DNA of 46,397 bases from Salinimicrobium profundisediminis (GCF_026241755.1 NZ_JAPJDA010000006.1:103410-149806), one strand, 5' to 3'; shown: positions 25,412 through 34,495, counted from the stretch's first letter. The notes: generated by a model not told the origin, from the sequence alone. Numbers and translations: made by a program.

Positions 25412-25533
25412 AAACTGCCTTAAAAGCTATTTCGATGCATCAGGATCATTCTGAGTTTAAAAACTCTGATAAATGCTGATGTGAACACGTTACAAACGTT
25501 GAAAGAAGTTGGCTTTTAAGGCAGTTTTTTTGA
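25412..25533 (+). terminator. Long-loop inverted repeat and terminator after the nuclease gene
   Basis: Perfect 16-bp arms, AAACTGCCTTAAAAGC (25412-25427) and its complement (25512-25527), are followed by a T-run. The 84-base interior carries an imperfect nested hairpin (CATCAG near 25438 with CTGATG near 25480). The layout is shared with 21417-21494 and 32900-32978. Confidence 0.8.
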
Positions 25534-25668
25534 TTATCAGTATTTACTTTTGAGAAGCATTAACAATATTTTTATAAGTTTTAATAAAACTTTAAAATTT
25601 ATTGCATAAGATGCTAAAAATAAATAATTTGGCTTTCCCCATTTTATAGAACTTAACATGTCGCAGCA

Positions 25669-27876
25669 TTGAACTCAAAATTCGTTTCTCTTTGTTTCGC
25701 AGTATGGGTGTCGGCCTTAAGCCTTGCTCAAACTGAAGAAGAGATTTCGGGTGACAGTATCCGGAAATTACTGGATATGTCTACCGGGGCTATGTATGAA
25801 TACGAGTATAGCAAAGCCATTGATTACTCTCTTCGTTTAATACAGCTGGCAGAGAAAAAAGAAGACTACTACAACCTTTATCACGGTTACAACAACCTCG
25901 GGATCACTTATGATGAGTTGCTGGACACCATTCGGGCCCGCAAGAGCTATGAAAAAGCTTTAGGGTATGCCGAGCTCGTTAATAACGATACTCTTTTATG
26001 GTGGGCCTATAATAACCTGGGTAATATTTTCACTTCCAATAAGGAAACGATCGAGCAGGGGTTTGCCTATTATGATAAAGCCATAGAAGCCGCTTCACAC
26101 CTCAATGACCCCGATAGCAGGGCTACGCCTTTACTCAACAAGGGCTGGACGTATCTCGACCTTAAGAGGTATGATGAGGCATACCCGTACCTGTTGAAGG
26201 TAGAAAAGATCATTAAAGATTTTAAAGACCCTTTCATTCATACACAATTAGCCTCGCTTTTTGGTATTTACCATTCCGGTAAAAATAATTATGAAAAATC
26301 CAGGAAGTACTTTGAGGAGGCTATAAAGATAGCCGAGAAAGATTCTCTTATTCTTGATGCTGTCACTGCTTATGACGGGTTCGCCAAAGTTCTCTTCAAA
26401 AATGGCGAATATGAAGAGGCTTACAGGGCACTTGAAAAATATGTGGAATATGATGCATTGCTGTACGAAAAGGAAAAACTGAAGCAAATGGAAGCCTCCC
26501 AGGCTCGTTTTGAAACTCAGCAATACCGCGAGAACCTGGAAACTGCTGAAAGAGAACAGCTCTATAAGGATCAGGTAATTGAGAAATCTGAACAGATTTC
26601 TGCAATTATGCTCATTTCCCTTACCCTAATGCTTCTGTTTATTCTACTCCTTATCAGAAATAACAAGTCAAGGAAGAAGCTGATTCATCAGCTAAAAGAA
26701 AACAATAAAGAACTGCTTTCAGCAAAAGAAAAGGCTGAACATTTATCCCATTTAAAAAGCAGGTTTTTCTCTACTGTGAGCCATGAACTTAGAACGCCAC
26801 TTTATGGAGTGGTGGGCCTAACATCTCTCTTACTGGAAGATAACAACAATAAAAAACTCGAGGGTGACCTTAAGTCTCTCAAATTTTCTGCCGATTACCT
26901 GCTGGCATTAATTAATGATGTCTTGCAGATGAACAAGATGGAATCCCGCCTGGTTTCCCTGGAGAATACGCCTTTCAACATTCATGGTTTGATGAAGGGG
27001 ATTGTGAAATCCTTTGAGTTTACGCGGCATCAGAATTCCAATACTGTAGAATTACAGATTAGTGATAATATTCCGCGTACGCTAATTGGTGACTCGGTGC
27101 GTCTTTCCCAAATCATCATGAACCTTGTTGGCAATGCAGTTAAATTTACTGAACGCGGTAAGGTTTGGATAAAAGCAAACTGTATAAGCTGCGAAAATGG
27201 AAAATGTCTTATTTATTTTGAAGTGGGTGATACGGGAATGGGAATTCCTAAAAATAAACAACAGGAAATATTTGAAGAATTCTCTCAATTAAAAGCAAAT
27301 AACTATAACTATCAGGGAACAGGGTTGGGGCTTCCTATTGTAAGAAACCTGCTAAAATTGTTCAATTCTGAGATTCATCTTAAAAGTGAGGAAGGTAAAG
27401 GCTCTGTCTTTAGTTTTGAGATACTTTTTGAAAAATCTGAAACAGAGGAAGCTGTTACACAACCCGGCGATTTGGAAATATCTGAAGAAAGTGTGCTAAA
27501 AAAGGCACTTATTGTAGATGATAACCGCATTAATCAGGTGGTTACCAGGAGGATTCTTGAAAAACGGAATTTTGAATGTAAAGTTGCGGGAGATGGTTAT
27601 GAGGCAATAGCGCTTTTAAAGCAAGAAGATTTTGGATTGGTCTTGATGGATGTCAATATGCCGGGCCTAAGCGGGATGGAAACCACCAGGCTTATTCGGA
27701 AATTTAATCCCGAAGTTCCTGTTATTGCTTTAACAGCAGTAGAAATACAGGAGATGCGGGAAGAAATCCTGAATTCCGGAATGAGCGACATTATTGTAAA
27801 GCCCTATGATATTCCTACCTTCTTCAGCACAATCTATAGAAACCTGAAGGTTGCAGTAAACGCTGATGAGGAATAA
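25669..27876 (+). CDS. Hybrid histidine kinase with periplasmic TPR sensor
   Basis: 735 residues: signal peptide 1-20, TPR repeats about 35-265, coiled coil about 265-310, one membrane helix 311-330, HisKA with phospho-His H372 (TVSHELRTPL), HATPase_c with N-box NLVGNAVKF, DTGMG (521-525) and GLGL (552-555), and a C-terminal receiver with D661 and K711. No HPt or DNA-binding domain is fused, so it needs a separate phosphotransfer partner. The only start in frame is TTG, which overlaps the stop of a four-codon ATG reading frame at 25658-25672. It is a lone gene in this region. Confidence 0.92.
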   Translation: MNSKFVSLCFAVWVSALSLAQTEEEISGDSIRKLLDMSTGAMYEYEYSKAIDYSLRLIQLAEKKEDYYNLYHGYNNLGITYDELLDTIRARKSYEKALGYAELVNNDTLLWWAYNNLGNIFTSNKETIEQGFAYYDKAIEAASHLNDPDSRATPLLNKGWTYLDLKRYDEAYPYLLKVEKIIKDFKDPFIHTQLASLFGIYHSGKNNYEKSRKYFEEAIKIAEKDSLILDAVTAYDGFAKVLFKNGEYEEAYRALEKYVEYDALLYEKEKLKQMEASQARFETQQYRENLETAEREQLYKDQVIEKSEQISAIMLISLTLMLLFILLLIRNNKSRKKLIHQLKENNKELLSAKEKAEHLSHLKSRFFSTVSHELRTPLYGVVGLTSLLLEDNNNKKLEGDLKSLKFSADYLLALINDVLQMNKMESRLVSLENTPFNIHGLMKGIVKSFEFTRHQNSNTVELQISDNIPRTLIGDSVRLSQIIMNLVGNAVKFTERGKVWIKANCISCENGKCLIYFEVGDTGMGIPKNKQQEIFEEFSQLKANNYNYQGTGLGLPIVRNLLKLFNSEIHLKSEEGKGSVFSFEILFEKSETEEAVTQPGDLEISEESVLKKALIVDDNRINQVVTRRILEKRNFECKVAGDGYEAIALLKQEDFGLVLMDVNMPGLSGMETTRLIRKFNPEVPVIALTAVEIQEMREEILNSGMSDIIVKPYDIPTFFSTIYRNLKVAVNADEE

Positions 27877-27899
27877 TTAATAATCTATTATCCCGGAGT

Positions 27900-27920
27900 C
27901 TCAAAAATGTCATTTTTGAG
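27900..27920. repeat. Palindromic CTCAAAAATG-n-CATTTTTGAG element
   Basis: Perfect 10-bp arms with a one-base centre lie 24 bp after the kinase stop codon. It is the symmetric form of the GTGTCAAAAATGnCATTT motif found at other gene ends. Confidence 0.75.
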
Positions 27921-27944
27921 TAACATTTTTGGTGCTGGTACTAA

Positions 27945-27985
27945 ATAAAAAAACCACTTCCCTGTCACCAGGAAAGCGGTTTTTG
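27945..27985 (-). terminator. Terminator of htpG
   Basis: AAACC/GGTTT and TTCC/GGAA arms with a small bulge, followed on the minus strand by a run of seven T. It may also stop the kinase transcript. Confidence 0.75.
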
Positions 27986-28004
27986 ATTTGTAAGCTTATT
28001 AGCT

Positions 28005-29891
28005 TTATTTGATCATATCAAAGCTGCGCTTAATAAAGGAAGTCAATTCTTCCCCTTTCAGGAGGTTTTGTGAAAGTCTGGCCAAATCGAGGGATTGTTT
28101 GATCAATCGCTCTTGTTTCTTCTCAGTTTTCGTGTTCAGAATTTCTCCAATAAGAGAGTGGTTGGTGTTTACCACGAGATTATACATCTCGGGCATATTT
28201 CCCATTCCAAACATTCCGCCGCCACCTGTTTGCTGCATTTCTTTCATGCGTCGCATAAATTCCGGCTGGGTGATGATAAGCGGAGCTGCATTGCTGTCTA
28301 GGGCCTCAAGTTGTACCGTGTACTTCTCTTTTGGAACTACCTTCTCAAAATCGGCTTTTAGCTTTTCTTTTTCTTCTTCGTTTAATTTGGAGATCTTCTC
28401 TTCATCTTTTTTGATGAGGTTGTCAATATGATCGGAATCTACACGAACAAAAGATACTTTTTCATCTCCCATTTCCAGCTTTTGTAGCAGGTGAGATACA
28501 ATTGGAGAATCTAACAACAGTACCTCGTAACCTTTCTCTTTGGCTGTTTCAATGTAACTGTGCTGTGCATCCTGGTTTGAAGCATAGAGAATTACCTTGT
28601 TACCATCCTTGTCGGTTTGGTTGTCTTTGATCTTCTCAATGAATTCTTCAAAAGTGAAATATTTGTCGTCTACAGTTGGGTAAAGAGCAAAATCTTTGGC
28701 TTTTTCAAAGAATTTATCTTCTGAAAGCATTCCGTATTCAATGACGATCTTGATATCATTCCATTTTTTCTCAAAATCTTCTCTATTGTTGTTGAACAGA
28801 GACTTCAGCTTATCTGCAACCTTACGGGTAATGTAGCTGGAGATCTTCTTAACGGCACCATCGGCCTGTAAGTATGAACGGGAAACGTTCAGTGGAATAT
28901 CAGGAGAATCAATAACCCCGCGAAGCATTGTCAGGAATTCAGGAACAATACCTTCAACATTATCGGTTACAAATACCTGGTTTTGGTAAAGCTGAATTTT
29001 GTCCTTCTGTATGTTCATGTCTTGTGACATTTTTGGGAAATACAGAATTCCGGTAAGGTTGAAAGGGTAATCAACATTGAGGTGAATATGGAACAAAGGC
29101 TCCTCAAACTGCATAGGATACAGTTCGCGGTAAAAATCTTTGTAGTCTTTATCCTCAAGATCTGTTGGCTGCTTGGTCCAGGCAGGATTAGTATTATTGA
29201 TAATATTATCTACTGTCCTGGTTTCGGGTTTTGCATCTTCAGGCGCATCTTCGGGAAGATCAAGCGTTTCTTCGCGGGTTCCAAATTTAATTGGGATTGG
29301 CATGAACTTGTTGTACTTCACAAGCAGCTCTTCAATCCTGTTCTTCTCAAGAAACTCTTTGTCATCTTCATTAATATGAAGAATAATATCTGTACCGTGT
29401 TCTTTCTTTTCGGTTTCTTCGAGGGTGAACTCAGTAGTACCTTCGCATACCCAGTGCGCTGCAGGCTCATCTTTGTAAGACTTGGTGACGATCTCTACCT
29501 TATTGGCCACCATAAAGGCCGAATAGAACCCAAGCCCAAAGTGACCAATGATGCCACTGTCTTTTGCGCTGTCCTTATATTTTTCAAGGAATTCTTCGGC
29601 ACCTGAAAAAGCTACCTGGTTGATGTATTTTTCGACCTCTTCTTTGGTCATCCCAACTCCCTGGTCGCTAATAATGAGTTGCTTTTTTTCCTTGTCTATC
29701 TTTACTTCAATAACAGGGTTGCCATATTCAACCTTAGCCTCTCCAATAGCTGTAAGATGCTTTAACTTGAGAGTGGCATCTGTGGCGTTAGAGATCAATT
29801 CGCGTAAAAAGATCTCATGATCACTGTATAGAAACTTCTTAATTAAAGGAAAGATGTTTTCTACAGATACATTAATGTTTCCGGTTGCCAT
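28005..29891 (-). CDS. htpG: Molecular chaperone HtpG (Hsp90)
   Basis: A 628-residue cytosolic Hsp90 homodimer that remodels client proteins with DnaK. The GHKL ATPase domain has ELISNATDATLK, DQGVGMT and GHFGLGFYSAFM; the middle domain has LNVSRSYLQ; the C-terminal dimerisation region contains a GGGGMFGMGNMPEM loop. Full length with no breaks. It is monocistronic, with its own terminator, and an inverted repeat about 70 bp upstream may be regulatory. Confidence 0.97.
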   Translation of the reverse strand: MATGNINVSVENIFPLIKKFLYSDHEIFLRELISNATDATLKLKHLTAIGEAKVEYGNPVIEVKIDKEKKQLIISDQGVGMTKEEVEKYINQVAFSGAEEFLEKYKDSAKDSGIIGHFGLGFYSAFMVANKVEIVTKSYKDEPAAHWVCEGTTEFTLEETEKKEHGTDIILHINEDDKEFLEKNRIEELLVKYNKFMPIPIKFGTREETLDLPEDAPEDAKPETRTVDNIINNTNPAWTKQPTDLEDKDYKDFYRELYPMQFEEPLFHIHLNVDYPFNLTGILYFPKMSQDMNIQKDKIQLYQNQVFVTDNVEGIVPEFLTMLRGVIDSPDIPLNVSRSYLQADGAVKKISSYITRKVADKLKSLFNNNREDFEKKWNDIKIVIEYGMLSEDKFFEKAKDFALYPTVDDKYFTFEEFIEKIKDNQTDKDGNKVILYASNQDAQHSYIETAKEKGYEVLLLDSPIVSHLLQKLEMGDEKVSFVRVDSDHIDNLIKKDEEKISKLNEEEKEKLKADFEKVVPKEKYTVQLEALDSNAAPLIITQPEFMRRMKEMQQTGGGGMFGMGNMPEMYNLVVNTNHSLIGEILNTKTEKKQERLIKQSLDLARLSQNLLKGEELTSFIKRSFDMIK

Positions 29892-29958
29892 ATATTTTGG
29901 TTTATTTAATTTTTAGATTCTCCCAGAGAGGTCAAAAAAAGTACCCAACTCAACTTCG

Positions 29959-29973
29959 CTGACAAACTGGCAG
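29959..29973. promoter_or_regulatory. Possible operator upstream of htpG
   Basis: On the minus strand, CTGCCA-GTT-TGTCAG is an inverted repeat with one mismatch, about 70 bp from the htpG start. A stress-control role is only a guess from position and symmetry. Confidence 0.3.
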
Positions 29974-30085
29974 CAGAGTAATTTTTCCGCTTGTCTTCCG
30001 ACTAAAATTACGTCAGTATAATTCAGAAAAATATATTTAACAGAGTTTTGTTTAAAAAAATAATATTAAATTTAAACAGAATAAC

Positions 30086-30093
30086 TACTTTTG
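30086..30093 (+). promoter_or_regulatory. Promoter box for the TetR-ubiB pair
   Basis: TACTTTTG matches TAnnTTTG and lies 20 bases before the ATG at 30114. Confidence 0.55.
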
Positions 30094-30113
30094 AATAAGT
30101 TAATTAGAGCAAG

Positions 30114-30788
30114 ATGGCAAAGACAAAACAAATAAAGGAACAGGAAAAGGCAGTAACTCAAGACCGTATTATTGAATGGTATATGAACTACGTGCTCGAA
30201 AATGGAAAAGAGCCTGATACAGTTTACAAGTTCTCTAAAGATCATGAAATCTCTGAAGCAGAATTCTATGATTTCTTCGGAAGCTTTGAGGGCTTAAAAA
30301 GGGGAATTTGGGAACGCTTTTTTGAGCATACCCTCCAGGTGATGCAAAAGAGCAGGGAGTATGACTCCTTTAGTAACAGGGAAAAAATGCTTACCCTCTA
30401 TTATACATTTTTTGAAATGCTCACTGCCAACCGCAGCTACGTGCTTTTCACTTTAAAACATGAAGATTCAATCCTCAAGAATGCCGGACAACTTAAAGGT
30501 TTGCGGCGGGAGCTGAAAAATTATACAGCTGAACTAATTCGCGAAGGCAACCAGGAACAGCGTTCCGGAATTTTGAAAAGATCGGAAGCTGTTTTTTCTG
30601 AAGCTGCCTGGGTACAGCTTGTATTTCTGCTGAAGTTTTGGATGGATGACAACTCACCTCAATTTGAAAGCACCGATGTAGCTATTGAAAAATCGGTTAA
30701 TACAGCATTTGACCTGTTTGAGAACACTCCTCTGGAAAGAGCGCTTGACTTCGGAAAATTTCTTTGGAAAGAAAAAATGTCACGATGA
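30114..30788 (+). CDS. TetR/AcrR family transcriptional regulator
   Basis: A 224-residue regulator. The N-terminal helix-turn-helix lies in about 18-62 (TVYKFSKDHEISEAEFYDFFGSFEGLKRGIWERFF), and the rest is an all-helical ligand or dimer domain without recognisable effector residues. It precedes a UbiB-family kinase gene by 78 bp on the same strand, so it may control that gene and itself. No clear operator palindrome is seen at the promoter. Confidence 0.85.
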   Translation: MAKTKQIKEQEKAVTQDRIIEWYMNYVLENGKEPDTVYKFSKDHEISEAEFYDFFGSFEGLKRGIWERFFEHTLQVMQKSREYDSFSNREKMLTLYYTFFEMLTANRSYVLFTLKHEDSILKNAGQLKGLRRELKNYTAELIREGNQEQRSGILKRSEAVFSEAAWVQLVFLLKFWMDDNSPQFESTDVAIEKSVNTAFDLFENTPLERALDFGKFLWKEKMSR

Positions 30789-30866
30789 GCATAAGAGTTC
30801 ATTGGGCGTTTACCCTCGGCAGGGATAACCCTACTATGCCTGTCGTTGGGTTTTTAATATAGATAT

Positions 30867-32174
30867 ATGAAAACAATAGATAAAATACCCACCGGAAAGA
30901 TAAGTCGTACCGGTAAGATGGTACAAACCGGTATTAAGCTGGGTGGAAATTACCTTAAATACTACTCAAAAAAGGCATTAAATGCTGATCTTTCCAGAGA
31001 CCAGCTCGACCAAAGCAATGCCGAGGATATTTACGATGGGCTAAAGAGCCTGAAGGGTAGCGCCCTTGAAGTAGCCCAGATGCTCTCTATGGAAAAGAGC
31101 CTTCTTCCCAATGCCTATGTAGAAAAGTTTAGCCTTGCCCAGTTTAGTGTGCCGCCACTTTCGGCGCCACTGGTGAGAAAGACTTTCAAGAAATATCACG
31201 GGCAGTACCCTGATGAACTTTTTGACACTTTTTCTCTTGACTCGGTAAATGCCGCCAGTATTGGGCAGGTGCACAGGGCCACTAAAGACGGGAAAGACCT
31301 GGCCGTAAAGATCCAGTATCCCGGCGTGGCCGAGAGTATAAGTTCAGACCTGGCACTGGTAAAGCCCATAGCTACAAAGATGTTTAACCTGCAGGGCAAG
31401 GGCTCAGAAAGGTATTTTAAAGAGGTGGAAGAGAAACTGCTTGAGGAGACAGATTATGTTTTGGAAGTGCAACAGAGCATCGAAATGTCTGAAGCCTGTA
31501 AGAACATCCCTCACCTCAGGTTTCCAAAGTATTATGAAGACCTTTCCAGTGAGAAGATCATTACGATGGACTGGATGAATGGGATGCATTTAAGCGAATT
31601 TGCTAAACAGAACACCAATAAGGAAACAGCAAATAAACTGGGGCAGGCCCTTTGGGATTTTTATATGTACCAGATGCATATCTTAAAAGCCGTACATGCC
31701 GATCCGCACCCCGGGAATTTCCTGGTCGATAAAGAAGATAACCTCATTGCGATCGACTTTGGTTGCATTAAGCGGGTGCCCGAAGATTTCTACAAACCGT
31801 ATTTTGAACTTGCCGATAAGCAGAAGATCAATGATCCTGAATTCTTCAACGCTAAGCTTTTTGAGTTGGAAATTCTTCGGAAAGAAGATTCTTCCCGCGA
31901 AATTGAGTTCTTTTCAGAATTGTTCTACCAGATGTTAAGCCTTTTTACCGCACCTTTTCAGAAGGAAGAATTTGATTTTTCCGATGAAGGATTCTGGACA
32001 TCAGTAACCAGCCTAAGCGAGAAATACAGTAAAGATCAGGAATTAAGAAAAATGAATGGTAATAGAGGGAGCAAGCATTTCCTGTATATCAACCGCACAT
32101 TTTTTGGGCTCTACAATTTATTACACGATTTGGGAGCAACGGTTAGCATTAACAACTTCAAAAAATACTCCTGA
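30867..32174 (+). CDS. AarF/ABC1/UbiB-family atypical kinase
   Basis: A 435-residue member of the ABC1 protein-kinase-like family, whose best-known members (UbiB, COQ8) support ubiquinone synthesis through ATPase activity. The Ala-rich loop reads NAASIGQVHRA (128-138), the phosphate-loop lysine is in LAVKIQYPG, the catalytic region is HADPHPGN and the metal motif DFG is in IAIDFG. The family-defining KxGQ motif reads E68-V-A-Q71, so its lysine is Glu. Flavobacteria make menaquinone, so the target may be quinone or lipid metabolism. It is preceded by a TetR gene and ended by a strong terminator. Confidence 0.9.
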   Translation: MKTIDKIPTGKISRTGKMVQTGIKLGGNYLKYYSKKALNADLSRDQLDQSNAEDIYDGLKSLKGSALEVAQMLSMEKSLLPNAYVEKFSLAQFSVPPLSAPLVRKTFKKYHGQYPDELFDTFSLDSVNAASIGQVHRATKDGKDLAVKIQYPGVAESISSDLALVKPIATKMFNLQGKGSERYFKEVEEKLLEETDYVLEVQQSIEMSEACKNIPHLRFPKYYEDLSSEKIITMDWMNGMHLSEFAKQNTNKETANKLGQALWDFYMYQMHILKAVHADPHPGNFLVDKEDNLIAIDFGCIKRVPEDFYKPYFELADKQKINDPEFFNAKLFELEILRKEDSSREIEFFSELFYQMLSLFTAPFQKEEFDFSDEGFWTSVTSLSEKYSKDQELRKMNGNRGSKHFLYINRTFFGLYNLLHDLGATVSINNFKKYS

Positions 32175-32197
32175 TTAAATAATATTCTTTTTACTGG

Positions 32198-32230
32198 GCC
32201 GGAAACCTAAAGTTTTCGGCTTTTTTTTTC
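32198..32230 (+). terminator. Terminator of the ubiB-family gene
   Basis: GCCGGAAAC pairs with GTTTTCGGC (one wobble or mismatch), followed by nine or more T. Confidence 0.88.
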
Positions 32231-32347
32231 CTGTTATTGTTAATTTAAATTCCTTCATTTCTCTGTTAAAAAGATTAAAGTGCTTTAAATCAGTTGGTTT
32301 GCACCTTAAATTGAGCTTTAAAAGAAAAAGAAGTTTAATTTAAAACA

Positions 32348-32878
32348 ATGAATATGAAGACGATAAAAGGAATTCTTTTAGCAATGTGCACCATTTTTGG
32401 AACAGCAGTTTACGCCCAGGATTTTAGTTCTTTTGATGCAGATTACGATGGAAGGATAAATCAAACCGAATTTACAGAACGAAGCAGTGAAACTTACAAT
32501 GATTGGGATGCCAACATGGATGGCAGCATTGACGACACCGAATTTTCTGAAAGGGCTTACCAGAGTTTTGATCTCAATAGCGATGATTTTATTGATGAGA
32601 ATGAATGGGATGAAAGTCTCAATACCGGAATAGGAGCGTCTTTTGGAGAATATGATTATGAGGTTTTTGACACAAATAGAGACGGAATGCTGGATGCCGA
32701 TGAGTGGAATGAAGGGATGAACGATAATACCTGGTTTGAGAGGTATGACACAAATGAAGACGAGCTGATAGATAATGATGAGTGGAGCATCTCTTCTTTT
32801 GACGATTGGGATGTCAATGATGACGGATTTGTAGATGAAACCGAATTCAACGATTATGACGCCTTCAATAGGAGATAA
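32348..32878 (+). CDS. Secreted protein with six EF-hand loops
   Basis: 176 residues with a signal peptide (ends VYAQ, about 1-24), then almost nothing but EF-hand calcium loops at 30-41, 54-65, 75-86, 108-119, 134-145 and 155-166. Four loops have the normal Gly at position 6; loops three and five have Asp or Glu there. Every loop ends in Glu at position 12. The protein is very acidic. The regular spacing suggests duplication of a 20-24-residue unit. It probably binds calcium in the periplasm or outside. The start could also be the ATG two codons on. It has no operon partner. Confidence 0.88.
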   Translation: MNMKTIKGILLAMCTIFGTAVYAQDFSSFDADYDGRINQTEFTERSSETYNDWDANMDGSIDDTEFSERAYQSFDLNSDDFIDENEWDESLNTGIGASFGEYDYEVFDTNRDGMLDADEWNEGMNDNTWFERYDTNEDELIDNDEWSISSFDDWDVNDDGFVDETEFNDYDAFNRR

Positions 32879-32899
32879 TGCTATAAATAAATAAACAGA

Positions 32900-32978
32900 A
32901 AAAGGCTGTCTAAAAACCCCCTTTTTGACCCCTCTGAATTTGTTCAGGAGGACAGTCAGGATTTCAAGACAGCCTTTT
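32900..32978. repeat. Long-loop inverted repeat (GGCTGTCT type)
   Basis: Arms AAAAGGCTGTCT (32900-32911) and AGACAGCCTTTT (32967-32978) enclose 55 bases with a nested hairpin around CCTCTGAA and TTCAGGAGG. It lies between the convergent EF-hand gene and the S9 peptidase remnant, and resembles 21417-21494. Confidence 0.75.
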
Positions 32979-33000
32979 CTATGGTGTTAATTCCCGGGAA

Positions 33001-33314
33001 TTAATTCTGTAAAACTGGAGATTGCTGCTCAATCTTCCCTTCCAGTTGGTCTTTGTTCTTTACGTATTTTTCAAGACATTGATCCTGCTAAGGCGCATTT
33101 CTTCTTCACTAAGCTCGGCTATAGATTTTAATTGATCGCGATACAGGAAAACAATTCTTTTAGCCTCACTGTCTATGAGGGTAGAAGGAGCCAGTGGTAC
33201 ATCTACAAGTTCCAGGATCTCCTGTGGCGGTTTTTGATAGGTGAGGTTCTCTTGCGCCAGGGTTGCTCCCGTAAAGCAAATGATGGCAATGAAGTTCAAA
33301 ATAAATCTTTTCAT
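33001..33314 (-). pseudogene. Internally deleted remnant of an S9 prolyl-oligopeptidase-type gene
   Basis: The first part (33314 to about 33079) encodes a signal peptide and the N-terminus typical of secreted S9 peptidases (TYQKPPQEILELVDVPLAPS, then IAELSEEEMRL). That frame soon stops at about 33060. In another frame the sequence continues as LEKYVKNKDQLEGKIEQQS and ends at 33001, which looks like the natural C-terminus of such a peptidase. About 700 residues of propeller and catalytic domain are missing between them. The simplest reading is one large internal deletion that joined the ends out of frame; the 84-residue open frame is unlikely to be functional. Confidence 0.75.
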
Positions 33315-33444
33315 GGTAATAAATTGAATTTAGGTTGAAGATCACTGCACTGTCATAATGTTAATCTTTCTTATATTGCGCAGCAACTTTTTATTAATTG
33401 CTAAATTTAATAGAAATAAATTATTAAAGCCTAAAAATATATAC

Positions 33445-34455
33445 ATGTATCAGTCTAAAATAGCGGGTCTTGGATTCTATGTGCCCGAAAATGTGGTAAC
33501 TAACGATGATTTGTCCAAAATGATGGACACCAATGATGAGTGGATACAGGAGCGTACGGGGATTAAAGAGCGGCGGCATATAAAGAAAGGGGATGGCAAT
33601 TCTACTGCCGTGATGGGAGCCAAAGCTGCCAAAATTGCCATAGAACGTTCCGGGATCTCAAAAGATGACATTGAGCTCATCGTGTTTGCTACCCTAAGTC
33701 CAGATTATTATTTTCCAGGTGGTGGGGTGCAAATCCAGGAAATGTTGGATATAGACACCTGCCCGGCCCTGGATGTGAGAAACCAGTGTAGCGGATTCAT
33801 CTACGGACTTTCAGTAGCCGATCAATACATCAAAACCGGGATGTACAAAAATGTACTGCTTATAGGGAGTGAGAACCACAGTGGCGGGCTCGATTTTTCT
33901 ACCCGCGGGCGTGGCGTATCGGTGATATTTGGCGATGGGGCAGGAGCCGCAGTGCTTACCCGAAGCGACCATAACGGCCAGGGAGTGCTGTCTACGCATT
34001 TACATTCTGAAGGTAAACACGCCCTCGAACTTTCTTTGAAAGGGCCAAGTACCATGCATTGGGTTCCGCAGATCATTGAAGAGAATCCGCAGGGCGATGA
34101 TATCATTTACTATCCTTACATGAATGGGCAGTTTGTTTTCAAAAATGCTGTAGTGCGTTTTTCTGAAGTAATTCAGGAAGGATTGCAGGCAAATGGCCTT
34201 GAGGTTAAAGATATAGACATGCTTATTCCGCACCAGGCTAATTTGCGTATTTCGCAATTCGTTCAGCAGAAGTTTAAGCTTAGCGATGAGCAGGTACACA
34301 ACAACATTCAACGCTACGGAAATACCACGGCTGCATCTATACCTATTGCTTTGACCGAAGCCTGGGAAGAAGGAAAAATTAAAGAAGGTGATACCGTTGT
34401 GCTTGCCGCTTTTGGTAGTGGCTTTACCTGGGCCAGTGCAGTGATCAAGTGGTAA
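33445..34455 (+). CDS. 3-oxoacyl-ACP synthase III (FabH-like)
   Basis: A 336-residue thiolase-fold condensing enzyme. Catalytic Cys115 is in VRNQCSGFIYGL, His in IPHQANLRI and Asn in RYGNTTAASIP, the KAS III triad. It differs from housekeeping FabH by insertions around ELSLKGPSTMHWVPQI, so it may be a paralogue for branched-chain or secondary acyl starters. The start at 33445 gives the canonical beginning (MYQSKIAGLGFYVPENVVTN); the open frame extends 29 codons upstream into AT-rich leader. It is convergent with the next gene, with a terminator between them. Confidence 0.92.
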   Translation: MYQSKIAGLGFYVPENVVTNDDLSKMMDTNDEWIQERTGIKERRHIKKGDGNSTAVMGAKAAKIAIERSGISKDDIELIVFATLSPDYYFPGGGVQIQEMLDIDTCPALDVRNQCSGFIYGLSVADQYIKTGMYKNVLLIGSENHSGGLDFSTRGRGVSVIFGDGAGAAVLTRSDHNGQGVLSTHLHSEGKHALELSLKGPSTMHWVPQIIEENPQGDDIIYYPYMNGQFVFKNAVVRFSEVIQEGLQANGLEVKDIDMLIPHQANLRISQFVQQKFKLSDEQVHNNIQRYGNTTAASIPIALTEAWEEGKIKEGDTVVLAAFGSGFTWASAVIKW

Positions 34456-34495
34456 GACTGAAGAACCAAGAGGCAAAACCAGTACTTTTTTACAG

